Shown here piece after piece: positions 1 through 5,954 of a DNA stretch of 6,331 nucleotides (the stretch's first letter is position 1; every line of letters starts with the position of its first letter). The translations under genes were made by a program, and so were the position numbers. The notes under the pieces are model-generated. The model had not been told where the DNA came from, made no database searches, and saw nothing but the letters and a program-made list of their open reading frames with translations. The stretch is from Candidatus Eiseniibacteriota bacterium (GTDB taxonomy: Bacteria; Arandabacterota; Arandabacteria; Arandabacterales; Arandabacteraceae): positions 1 through 6,331 of the forward strand of contig JAUXGG010000107.1 of the NCBI GenBank assembly GCA_030622265.1, given 5' to 3'.

Positions 1-2
1 AC

Positions 3-419
3 AGAACGACATGGCTACGATCCGACTTATGTGGAGCAATCTCCTGGAATGGTCAGCACGGCTGTACCGCCCATGCCGCAGCCGCGGGCCTTGCCGAGAT
101 GCCGGCAGATCATGAGATGGTAACGGTGCTCGTACCCGTGGATGAGGCATTTGATGCGCCTCCCGATGGTACAGTGGATAGTCTGCTTGAAGATCCGGTG
201 AGGCTGCGGGAGTTTGTTGGACACCATGTGCTCGCGGGACTCTTCATGGAGAGCGATCTAAAGAAGATCTCATCGGTCAAGACCATCGGCGGGGATAGCG
301 TTGCGATCAGCATGGTAAACGGCAAACTTCGCGCCGAGAACTCGAGATTTCTCTTTGCCAACACCGAAGCCAGCAATGGAGTCATCCACGCTATCTACCC
401 CGCGCTTTTGCCTGAATAA
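3..419 (+). CDS. Fasciclin (FAS1) domain protein, 5' end uncertain or outside the window
   Basis: This is a single FAS1 domain. FAS1 proteins are usually exported or surface-attached and are linked to adhesion; the ligand here is unknown. Counting from the ATG at 99 (106 residues), box H1 is TVLVPVDEAFDAPPDGTVDSLL (8 to about 29). The conserved His region is REFVGHHVLAGLF (37-49), and the closing box is NGVIHAIYPALLPE, where FAS1 proteins usually end in a GVIHVID-LLP type sequence. The Asp of that last box is replaced by Tyr. The ATG at 99 has no recognisable ribosome binding site and would cut off the first helix of the domain. The same frame is open back to base 3, so I annotate it as running off the left edge. 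Bases 1-95 also read plausibly in frame 1 (a Pro-rich stretch), so a frameshift or a true start between 70 and 99 cannot be excluded. It converges on the operon to the right. The domain call is confident; the start is not. Confidence 0.75.
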   Translation, partial: RTTWLRSDLCGAISWNGQHGCTAHAAAAGLAEMPADHEMVTVLVPVDEAFDAPPDGTVDSLLEDPVRLREFVGHHVLAGLFMESDLKKISSVKTIGGDSVAISMVNGKLRAENSRFLFANTEASNGVIHAIYPALLPE

Positions 420-530
420 CCGATGCGGGATCTGGTTGGATGTTGCTACGACATTATGTTGCTGTGGCATAATCTATGGGATCATCAATCGAAATCCGGC
501 GTATTCAAGGACATTGGCCCGGTCCGGGGG

Positions 531-2714
531 CTAAAGACGGGTTTCATCGAGGAGTTCGATCTCGTAGAGCTTCCAGACTTTATCCACGGCCCTTATGGTG
601 AGAACCCCCGAGTAGCGGTTGAGGCGATTGTGTTTGTGGGCCCAGTGACGGATGGTGCCGGCAACCTGCCACTGGGTGGTGAATGAATACCCTGCGCCGT
701 CGGTTGCGGGGCCACGCTTGAGGATCTCGGTCACCTGAACGTCAATCAGCTTGGCCTCTGCATCGGCCTGGCTGGGGATTGCCGAGCGCTTGCGGCTCTC
801 GAGGTAGAGCTTCTCAACCAGGTCGCCGTCAACCGACATGGAAAGCCGGTCATAGATCTCTTCCTCGCCCTTCAAGTTGACCGCCCGGTAGGTGTTTGCA
901 AGGAGCCCCGCGATCAGCTCGCGGGCCTCTTCCTCGCTCAATGCGGCGGCCGTTGCTGCCCCGCCGCTCAGGGCGTGCGTCCCATAGGGGACTGCGATCA
1001 AGCCGAGGATCAGGAGAAGGGTCCAGGCTAAGGCAAACCTCGGTGCCCGCAGGGTGGAGGTCCCCTTCCGAAGAGCTATGATTGTAATGATAAGCGCGAT
1101 GGCAAGGAGGATTGCGGTCAGGACGGGTATCTTCACCCCGCCCGTGGCGCCGACCGACATTTCCCTGAAAGCCGAGGCCCGGTAACCGGCGAGGCGCATG
1201 ATGAAGGCTCCGGTAAGCAGTCCTGCCCCGGCGATGACATCGAGTGTCACCGCCCTGGCCGGCTTGAGGCTCCGCCTCAGCACGATTCCGGCCATGATCA
1301 GACCGGCGAGCAGGACCATTCCGCCGACGGCGCTCGGCAGCGAGGCGGAGACATGCTCGGCAAGCCACCTGCCATTGATCCAGCCGTGGAAGAGGCCGGA
1401 GAAGCACGCCAGTGCCAGGCCCGGAACACCGGGCCGGCGACGGGAAAGCAAGAGTGCGATTCCCAGGAGAGCCAGGGAAAGCGGTATTGCGACTGCACCA
1501 TACGGAAGGTCAGTTCCTGAGGTGCCTGCATATAGCCCGAAGGCTCCGGCGGCGAGAAACGCCAATCCCATCGCCAGTGGTCTGCGCCCGCCGCTCCTTC
1601 CAACGAGAATACCTGTTGCCAGGGCGACACACAGGGATTCCGGCCTTGAGTAGGGTTGAATCACTCCCCCGGAGGCGAGCTTGATGCCGGCCTCGATCAT
1701 GAGGTATACCGCCACTATCCCAAGCCCGTATGCAGGGAGCGACGCAAGGGACGGCAGGCGGTCGCTATTGAAATCCCGATGGATGAGCCTTACAAGAAGC
1801 GGGACCGATGCCAAGAGCCCGAGGCCCAGCCATACACCCATAAAAAGGGCGATTCCGGCAAGGGGAAAGTCCCCATATGCCAGGCCTGCCCGGCTCCAGT
1901 CGCCTCCCAGAGTCGAGCCCAGGAGGACGCCCAGCCAGAGGAAGATAAGGGTGGTGATTCCGGCGTAACGCATTTTCTTTAAGTTACTTAAGGTTATCAT
2001 TACCAGGGTGAAGGCCGAAAGGGCGCAGGCTGCCACTCCCCAGTCTGAGGCTGCTCCCATGGCGCCAAAGGCATTGGCGATGAAACCACCCGCATAGCCG
2101 AGGGCAAAGGCGGTTAAGGTAGCCGCGAATCTTATCCCGGGCCCGGCAGAGAGAACAAGTGCGAAGACGGCCAGGATCACGGGGACCTGCCCGATCACGT
2201 GCCTGAGGCCGAACATCAGGTGAGTGGCCACGATCCGGTGGAATGGCTCGCGTGAGGCCACCGTGTACCTGGGGAGTGATGGCCTCAGCTGGTCCTCATA
2301 GATGCGCCCATCAAGCAGATCGACCCTCACAAAGACATCCATGATGGTAAGCTGGAGACCGGTTATCTCAATGGTCTCGCCCTCCAGCCCCCGGGGGCCA
2401 CAATCCACTCGCCACCTCTCGGCCACCGCGCCGGGGATCTCCTCCACGGAACGCTCTGACGCCATCCGGCAGTGAGCGGGAAACACGGGCTCGACCGGCA
2501 GGCGCATGCTGTAGCGAAGGGGGGTTTTCCAGAGGATGTCGAACTGGCCCGGCTCGGTCTCCTGCACCCAGAGGTAAGCCGGGTGGATGATGTCGGCCCT
2601 CGCCGGTCCGGGGAGAAGGAGCGTGGTCAGGCCCACCACGACGATAAGCAGAAGACCTACTAATATGTGTGATTTGAGTAGGTTAGCATGGTCATTCATC
2701 GGTTGCGGCCTCAT
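531..2714 (-). CDS. HupE/UreJ-like polytopic membrane protein with a large C-terminal extracytoplasmic domain
   Basis: A 727-residue integral membrane protein, much longer than classical HupE/UreJ (about 200 residues). In order: a signal or first membrane segment (about 17-35, followed by a Pro-Gly-Pro-Ala-Arg-Ala sequence); a soluble beta-rich part (40-160); a HupE/UreJ-like membrane core (about 160-310); further membrane helices to about 575; and a soluble tail (590-727) with WQVAGTIRHWAHKHNRLNRY at 682-701. The core aligns by eye with HupE/UreJ_2 proteins: GLRHVIGQ (169-176), LFMGVWLGLGL (290-300), and a second FHGWING (442-448). Most of the usual His, Asp and Glu metal-ligand positions look substituted. 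HupE/UreJ proteins are held to be nickel or cobalt permeases; this one may carry something else. Its ATG overlaps the stop of the rotamase gene (ATGA), implying translational coupling. A second ATG at 2699 has a GAGG nine bases upstream and is an equally credible start. It is the last gene of the TPP-riboswitch operon. The tail is not a domain I can name. Confidence 0.8.
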   Translation of the reverse strand: MRPQPMNDHANLLKSHILVGLLLIVVVGLTTLLLPGPARADIIHPAYLWVQETEPGQFDILWKTPLRYSMRLPVEPVFPAHCRMASERSVEEIPGAVAERWRVDCGPRGLEGETIEITGLQLTIMDVFVRVDLLDGRIYEDQLRPSLPRYTVASREPFHRIVATHLMFGLRHVIGQVPVILAVFALVLSAGPGIRFAATLTAFALGYAGGFIANAFGAMGAASDWGVAACALSAFTLVMITLSNLKKMRYAGITTLIFLWLGVLLGSTLGGDWSRAGLAYGDFPLAGIALFMGVWLGLGLLASVPLLVRLIHRDFNSDRLPSLASLPAYGLGIVAVYLMIEAGIKLASGGVIQPYSRPESLCVALATGILVGRSGGRRPLAMGLAFLAAGAFGLYAGTSGTDLPYGAVAIPLSLALLGIALLLSRRRPGVPGLALACFSGLFHGWINGRWLAEHVSASLPSAVGGMVLLAGLIMAGIVLRRSLKPARAVTLDVIAGAGLLTGAFIMRLAGYRASAFREMSVGATGGVKIPVLTAILLAIALIITIIALRKGTSTLRAPRFALAWTLLLILGLIAVPYGTHALSGGAATAAALSEEEARELIAGLLANTYRAVNLKGEEEIYDRLSMSVDGDLVEKLYLESRKRSAIPSQADAEAKLIDVQVTEILKRGPATDGAGYSFTTQWQVAGTIRHWAHKHNRLNRYSGVLTIRAVDKVWKLYEIELLDETRL

Positions 2715-3598
2715 TGCCCGGGCTGCTGCCAGGCCTCGAGGTCTATCCTGGACCGGAGAGTCTCATCGATCTCGATCTCGTAGTTGCCGCGGAGGCCGGC
2801 AAAGAAGATATCGTTGGTCTGCCTGCGGATGCCGGTCATCAAATCTTGTAAAACTTGCGCTTTTATCTTCTCAAGATCCGGTATCCAGGAGTCCATACGG
2901 TCGTGAACATAGATGAGGTGCAGCCCATAGCCTGAGGTCACTGGGCCGTGCCAGATGCCGGGCTCGCTCAGGAAGAGAAAATCGGCGAGCCCCTGCCTTC
3001 CGAACAGGCCCTCAACATCAGACGGGGTGCAATTCTTATAGTGGTGCCTGAGGACAGACAGGTCACCCATCTCATAGGCTTGCTCGACAGGTACGGGGTT
3101 TGCATTGATCCTGTCTCTTAAGCTCACCGCGAGGTCCCGGGCCTCCAGGAGCCCGTGTGTGTCTATGTTGAAGAAGATGTGGGAGAAGGTGACCTCTGGC
3201 GGGATGCGGTAGCTCTCGCGGTTCTTCTCATAGAAATCTGCGATTTCCTGCTCAGTGGGCTCGGCGAGTGAGGCCAGGTCCCGGGAGAGAAAGTCCATTT
3301 TCTGGACCAGCCTCCTGCGGATCACGATATCATCCTTATCCAGGCCCAGCTTCCTGGCTTCTCGGTAGTAGACCTCCTCGCGGATATGGTCCCCGACGAT
3401 TGATGTGAGCTCCTTGTCAGTGGGCTGCCGCGCGAAGGTCATGCTCCACTTGGCGACCATCTCCTCGACCTGGCCCTCGGTTATCCGGATCACATTATCC
3501 GGAGCTTCATCGCCTGTGAAGATAATGGTGCGCAGGATGAAGAGCAGAAACCCAAGCGCGATGATATGTGTTGCAGGATGCCTCAAGAGCCGCTTCAT
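2711..3598 (-). CDS. Membrane-anchored periplasmic peptidyl-prolyl cis-trans isomerase, parvulin (PpiC) type
   Basis: A 295-residue rotamase that would catalyse cis-trans isomerisation of prolyl bonds in exported proteins. Residues 11-27 form an uncleaved-looking hydrophobic signal anchor. Residues 36-115 are a charged helical SurA/PrsA-like N-terminal region (TEGQVEEMVAKW; REEVYYREARKLGLDKDDIV). The parvulin domain spans about 135-235: FSHIFFN (138-144) carries the first catalytic His, and GPVTSGYGLHLIYV (218-231) the second. A helical tail follows. AGGA lies eight bases before the ATG. The gene starts 58 bp after the PurM-like gene, with no terminator between, and its TGA overlaps the start of the HupE-like gene by 4 bp. 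The overlap implies that the rotamase works with, or folds, that membrane protein's extracytoplasmic parts; that partnership is inference. The family call is firm; substrate specificity is unknown. Confidence 0.88.
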   Translation of the reverse strand: MKRLLRHPATHIIALGFLLFILRTIIFTGDEAPDNVIRITEGQVEEMVAKWSMTFARQPTDKELTSIVGDHIREEVYYREARKLGLDKDDIVIRRRLVQKMDFLSRDLASLAEPTEQEIADFYEKNRESYRIPPEVTFSHIFFNIDTHGLLEARDLAVSLRDRINANPVPVEQAYEMGDLSVLRHHYKNCTPSDVEGLFGRQGLADFLFLSEPGIWHGPVTSGYGLHLIYVHDRMDSWIPDLEKIKAQVLQDLMTGIRRQTNDIFFAGLRGNYEIEIDETLRSRIDLEAWQQPGQ

Positions 3599-3656
3599 GT
3601 TTCCAATCCTATAGCATTTGAGATCATATTCAATAGAAGCGTCGAAATGTCCCAGG

Positions 3657-4730
3657 CTATGACATCGCCCTTCCCATGGCCGCCCAGAAGGGATCGACCA
3701 CGGGATGCTCGAGCGTCCGCCTTTTGCCGGTCTCGCTTATCCAGAAGCCCTCATCCTTTGGCAGCAGTTGCCCGATCGCCTCTGCGGAGATCCCCTTTGA
3801 TGCAAGGTGCGATACCAGCTCTGCGGCCTTCGCTTCCTTTACACATATCAGCAATGTGCCTTCGCTGATCGATATCAGGGGATCCATCCCGAAGTGATCG
3901 CAGATCGCGCGCACCTCGGGGAGCACGACAATCTTCTCCTTGTCGATGGCGATTCCGGTACCGCTCGCCTGGGCGATCTCGAAGCAACCGCCTATGACAC
4001 CGCACTCGGTGGCGTCATGCATGGCCGTTACACCCTCGTCCCTCACGCCGATCTCAACGGCGGCAAGGGCATCGTCCACGGTGGACATCTTGAAGAACAG
4101 ATCCTGCCCCTTCTTGAGAATATCCTCACCGAGCTTGTCCCTTATGACATCGGCGAAGGCGCAGGCGAAGATACCAGTGGCTTCGATGGCCGCGCCCTTG
4201 GTGATAATCACCACGTCGCCGGGCTTGGCCATGCCCTGGTGGAGATACCTGTCCTCGGGACCGGTTGCCATGAAGGTGGCTCCACCCACCATGGGGTAAT
4301 CGGTTCCAGCATATCTTGCCGTGTGCCCCCCGATGACGGCGGCCCCGTACCTGGCGCTCTCCCTGTGGAAGACTTTCCAGATGGTGGCGAACTCTTCCTC
4401 GGTCATGCTCATGGGGAGATTGAAGTCCGCAACCACATAAGAAGGCGGGAATCCGCACGTGGTGACATCCGAGGCCAGGATGTGCCAGGCGAACCAGGCG
4501 GCCTGCTCGAAACCATATTCGGGCACGATGAATATGGGGTCGGTGGTAATGGCCATCACCTGCCCGTCCCCCGTCTTAACGACACCGCAATCGAAGCCGT
4601 GCTGGGGCCCGACAATCACTTCTTTCCGCTTGCTCCCCAGGCGCGGGTAGATCACCTCATCGAAGAAGTCGGGCGAGATCTTGCCGATTGCCGGGAACCT
4701 GGCCTTGACCCTGGTTTCTGCTTCTGCCAT
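3657..4730 (-). CDS. AIR synthase-related protein (PurM/HypE/SelD/ThiL superfamily) under TPP riboswitch control
   Basis: A 357-residue cytoplasmic protein of the PurM fold, whose members use ATP to make a phosphorylated or activated product (PurM, ThiL, HypE, SelD). Visible motifs: GFDCGVV (45-51) in place of the GDDAAV-type loop; ITTDPIFIVP (61-70) with the metal-binding Asp; HILASDVTTCGFPP (83-96); a SelD-like IGGHTAR (133-139); KPGDVVIITKG (169-179); MHDATECGVIGG (237-248), matching the second-half ATP motif; and ISEGTLLICV (288-297). True HypE ends in a conserved Cys that carries the carbamoyl/cyano group. This protein ends FWAAMGRAMS, so HypE activity is unlikely. The start is fixed by a perfect AAGGAGG six bases upstream. 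It is the first gene after the TPP riboswitch. Thiamin-related options within the superfamily are a ThiL-like thiamin-phosphate kinase or a dedicated AIR-forming enzyme feeding ThiC. The sequence looks nearer to HypE-like AIR synthase-related proteins than to either, so the reaction is unknown. Confidence 0.85.
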   Translation of the reverse strand: MAEAETRVKARFPAIGKISPDFFDEVIYPRLGSKRKEVIVGPQHGFDCGVVKTGDGQVMAITTDPIFIVPEYGFEQAAWFAWHILASDVTTCGFPPSYVVADFNLPMSMTEEEFATIWKVFHRESARYGAAVIGGHTARYAGTDYPMVGGATFMATGPEDRYLHQGMAKPGDVVIITKGAAIEATGIFACAFADVIRDKLGEDILKKGQDLFFKMSTVDDALAAVEIGVRDEGVTAMHDATECGVIGGCFEIAQASGTGIAIDKEKIVVLPEVRAICDHFGMDPLISISEGTLLICVKEAKAAELVSHLASKGISAEAIGQLLPKDEGFWISETGKRRTLEHPVVDPFWAAMGRAMS

Positions 4731-4736
4731 CGTGTA

Positions 4737-4743
4737 CCTCCTT
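4737..4743 (-). promoter_or_regulatory. Strong Shine-Dalgarno site of the PurM-like gene
   Basis: AAGGAGG on the minus strand, six bases before the ATG at 4730. It is a full match to the anti-SD sequence and fixes the start. A CCTCT in the leader (inside the pyrimidine-rich stretch about 45 nt upstream) could pair weakly with GGAGG, five pairs including one G-U. Confidence 0.85.
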
Positions 4744-4810
4744 CTATCGCTCTGTTTTGATGTAGTGTCTTTAGGATACGGTAACCGGAGAGGGGAAAAG
4801 CGAGTGGAGC
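4744..4810 (-). promoter_or_regulatory. Riboswitch expression platform / leader, mechanism unresolved
   Basis: The 67 bases between aptamer and Shine-Dalgarno contain no GC-rich hairpin followed by a U tract, so classical attenuation is not apparent. A pyrimidine-rich stretch can pair weakly with the Shine-Dalgarno. TCGC-TTTT and AAAA-GCGA segments could form a long-range, bulged stem ending just before it. Control of translation initiation is therefore more likely than termination, but this is read by eye only. Confidence 0.4.
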
Positions 4811-4902
4811 GTGCATCCCTACGCCGGCATTACCCGGATCAGGTTCGAGGGGTCAGTGAATACTCACTCTCTCAGCCCGTGCGTCTGGGCTCCCCCAACA
4901 CC
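4811..4902 (-). ncRNA. TPP (THI-element) riboswitch aptamer
   Basis: On the minus strand the aptamer reads in the canonical order. P2 is GGGGG (4896-4892) pairing with CCCC (4852-4849). P3 is AGCCC (4891-4887) with GGGCT (4878-4874), which runs straight into the conserved CTGAGA. A variable hairpin follows, AGTGA-GTAT-TCACT (4868-4855). Next come the highly conserved GAACCTGATC and GGGTAATGCCGGCGTAGGGA blocks. P5 is CCGG/CCGG where E. coli thiM has CTGG/CCAG, a compensatory change that keeps the helix. A short P1 is formed by GTG (4901-4899) with CAC (4813-4811). This class binds thiamin pyrophosphate and normally represses the downstream gene. The next gene on this strand is the PurM-like gene at 4730; the aptamer begins about 10 nt after the predicted transcription start. 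Confidence 0.96.
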
Positions 4903-4917
4903 AGTTGTATCCCGCAC

Positions 4918-4946
4918 CTTATATCACATTTACTTTATATATGCAA
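4918..4946 (-). promoter_or_regulatory. Sigma70-type promoter of the TPP-riboswitch operon
   Basis: On the minus strand, TTGCAT (4946-4941) and TATAAG (4923-4918) are separated by exactly 17 bases. The -10 matches the consensus at five of six positions, the -35 only at three. Transcription would start near 4911, just ahead of the aptamer, which is the expected arrangement. No other promoter is apparent between here and 531, so all three operon genes probably depend on it. Confidence 0.6.
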
Positions 4947-4956
4947 TAGCATATAT
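4937..4956. repeat. Perfect 8-bp inverted repeat over the operon -35 region
   Basis: ATATATGC (4937-4944) and GCATATAT (4949-4956) flank a 4-base spacer. The repeat covers the -35 element at 4941-4946. It could be an operator for a dimeric regulator or just AT-rich promoter DNA. It is not a usable terminator for the gene ending at 4969, because the T run (4964-4959) precedes the repeat on that strand. Confidence 0.5.
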
Positions 4957-4968
4957 GTAAAAAACGGC

Positions 4969-5730
4969 TCAAAACCTGAAGATCACCCCGACAGCCGGTC
5001 CGGCAATTCTCGCGTTCAGGCCTATCCTGTCATCACCGCTTCCTTCTTCATACCTGATGTCGAAAGCGCGGGCGAGCGCATTGATCCATAGCCAATCGGT
5101 GAGCCGGACATGAAACCGGGTCCAGGCATTCCAGGTGAACTCGGAGCCTATGGCAAACCCTCCGATATCGCCTGCGGCCACGAAGGTGAGGGCCCTGGCC
5201 ATCCGGTAGTGCAGGTATCCACCCACTATGGGATCTATGAACTGCCCCGTTTGCTCACGGTTGTCGCCATTGGACTCCTCGAGGGTGTTCTTAAGACGGA
5301 AATAGCGTCCCCCCACGAGGACTCCGAAGGAGAGGTAGCGGATCTCCCTGTTGTCCCGGTCCCTCTGGTCGACAAAGACCGGGGTGGATCCCAGTTCGTG
5401 GTTGTAGGCCAGGACAGACCTGTCATCGTCACTACCAAACTCGCCAGTAAGATTGGCATAGAAGAGATCAAGGTAGAAGCCGTTGCCGCCCCTCCAGGTT
5501 TCGCACCTGACGTTTCCCCCGGCATTGGTATTGTCCCGCACATCGGCTGTGCCGGCGTCGATGCCCTGGAGCCGGCCCTCTATTGTGATCGTGCCCTCGA
5601 TTCCGGTGAACCAGGCGTAGGGCATGATCTCCCGGGCGCGCTCGGCAGACGCAGCCGGACGGGGAAGCATGAACATCGTAAGCAATACTGCGGCGATCGC
5701 GAGCATGGTGGTTAGGATCCTTGGCTTCAT
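4969..5730 (-). CDS. Exported protein, probable outer-membrane beta-barrel
   Basis: A 253-residue protein with a textbook Sec signal peptide: MKPR, a hydrophobic core, and a likely cut after Ala-Ser-Ala at about residue 29. The mature part begins with IMPYAWFTGIEGTITIEGRL, a pattern I associate with a family of small proteobacterial outer-membrane proteins of unknown function. It continues with alternating aromatic/polar strands such as NGFYLDLFYANLTGEFG and GPAVGVIFRF. It ends in Phe after a beta-like strand, the usual outer-membrane assembly signal. The start at 5730 is chosen because AAGGA lies six bases before it. In-frame ATGs at 5745 and 5763 have weaker sites and would only add a charged extension. 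It has its own promoter and lies upstream of the riboswitch on the same strand, so the switch should not control it. No terminator is evident between it and the riboswitch promoter. Barrel or porin-like is the class; no ligand can be named. Confidence 0.75.
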   Translation of the reverse strand: MKPRILTTMLAIAAVLLTMFMLPRPAASAERAREIMPYAWFTGIEGTITIEGRLQGIDAGTADVRDNTNAGGNVRCETWRGGNGFYLDLFYANLTGEFGSDDDRSVLAYNHELGSTPVFVDQRDRDNREIRYLSFGVLVGGRYFRLKNTLEESNGDNREQTGQFIDPIVGGYLHYRMARALTFVAAGDIGGFAIGSEFTWNAWTRFHVRLTDWLWINALARAFDIRYEEGSGDDRIGLNARIAGPAVGVIFRF

Positions 5731-5765
5731 ACGGCTTCCTTTCATTCGGAGCCTGTATTCCATAC

Positions 5766-5793
5766 ATTATACGTGGGAGGGGATGCTGTTCAA
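5766..5793 (-). promoter_or_regulatory. Sigma70-type promoter of the outer-membrane protein gene
   Basis: On the minus strand, TTGAAC (5793-5788) and a perfect TATAAT (5771-5766) are 16 bases apart. A start near 5758 would leave a leader of about 28 nt containing the AAGGA site. Confidence 0.65.
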
Positions 5794-5858
5794 GCTGTAA
5801 CCTCGGGCGATGCGCGGCCCATATGATGCACGGCCCAGGGCGATTCGTAAGAATGGAT

Positions 5859-5887
5859 TGGACACGCTGCCCCGCTCCAATTATAAT
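5859..5887 (+). promoter_or_regulatory. Sigma70-type promoter of the secreted-protein gene at 5955
   Basis: TGGACA (5859-5864, five of six) and a perfect TATAAT (5882-5887) are separated by 17 bases, close to an ideal sigma70 promoter. It diverges from the promoter at 5766-5793. The leader would be about 60 nt, ending in GGAGGA and AGAGG ribosome-binding sequences. Confidence 0.7.
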
Positions 5888-5954
5888 TCATGCGGTACAG
5901 GCCTGAAGCCGATAGAAGCTCTTGGCTGTTAAGTCATTGGAGGACAGAGGCTAT

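Noticed and set aside
443..473. TTGCTA ... CATAAT as a + strand promoter
   Set aside because: Spacing is 19 bases, both boxes are imperfect, and the only thing downstream on this strand is the antisense of the HupE-like gene.
514..530. CCCGG-A-CCGGG-like palindrome after the HupE-like stop as a terminator
   Set aside because: The loop is too small for the full stem, leaving about three pairs, and no T run follows on either strand.
850..1982. Several open frames of 90-185 codons on both strands
   Set aside because: All lie inside the HupE-like gene. Their translations are Arg/Pro/Ser-rich with no membrane helices, typical of alternative frames of a GC-rich gene.
531..4730. Interpretation as a hydrogenase or urease accessory cluster (HypE + HupE)
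   Set aside because: No hydrogenase, urease or other Hyp gene is present, the HypE cysteine is absent, the HupE ligand motifs look degraded, and control is by a TPP riboswitch.
3807..4760. 317-codon open frame on the + strand
   Set aside because: It lies antisense to the PurM-like gene, whose product has clear family motifs; its own translation has no recognisable domain and would cover that gene's start and Shine-Dalgarno. A GC-rich shadow frame.
4959..4964. T6 run on the minus strand after the outer-membrane gene as a terminator
   Set aside because: No stem precedes it on that strand; the nearby inverted repeat lies after the T run.
5110..5715. 201-codon open frame on the + strand
   Set aside because: Antisense to the signal-peptide-bearing outer-membrane protein; no ribosome binding site or motif of its own.
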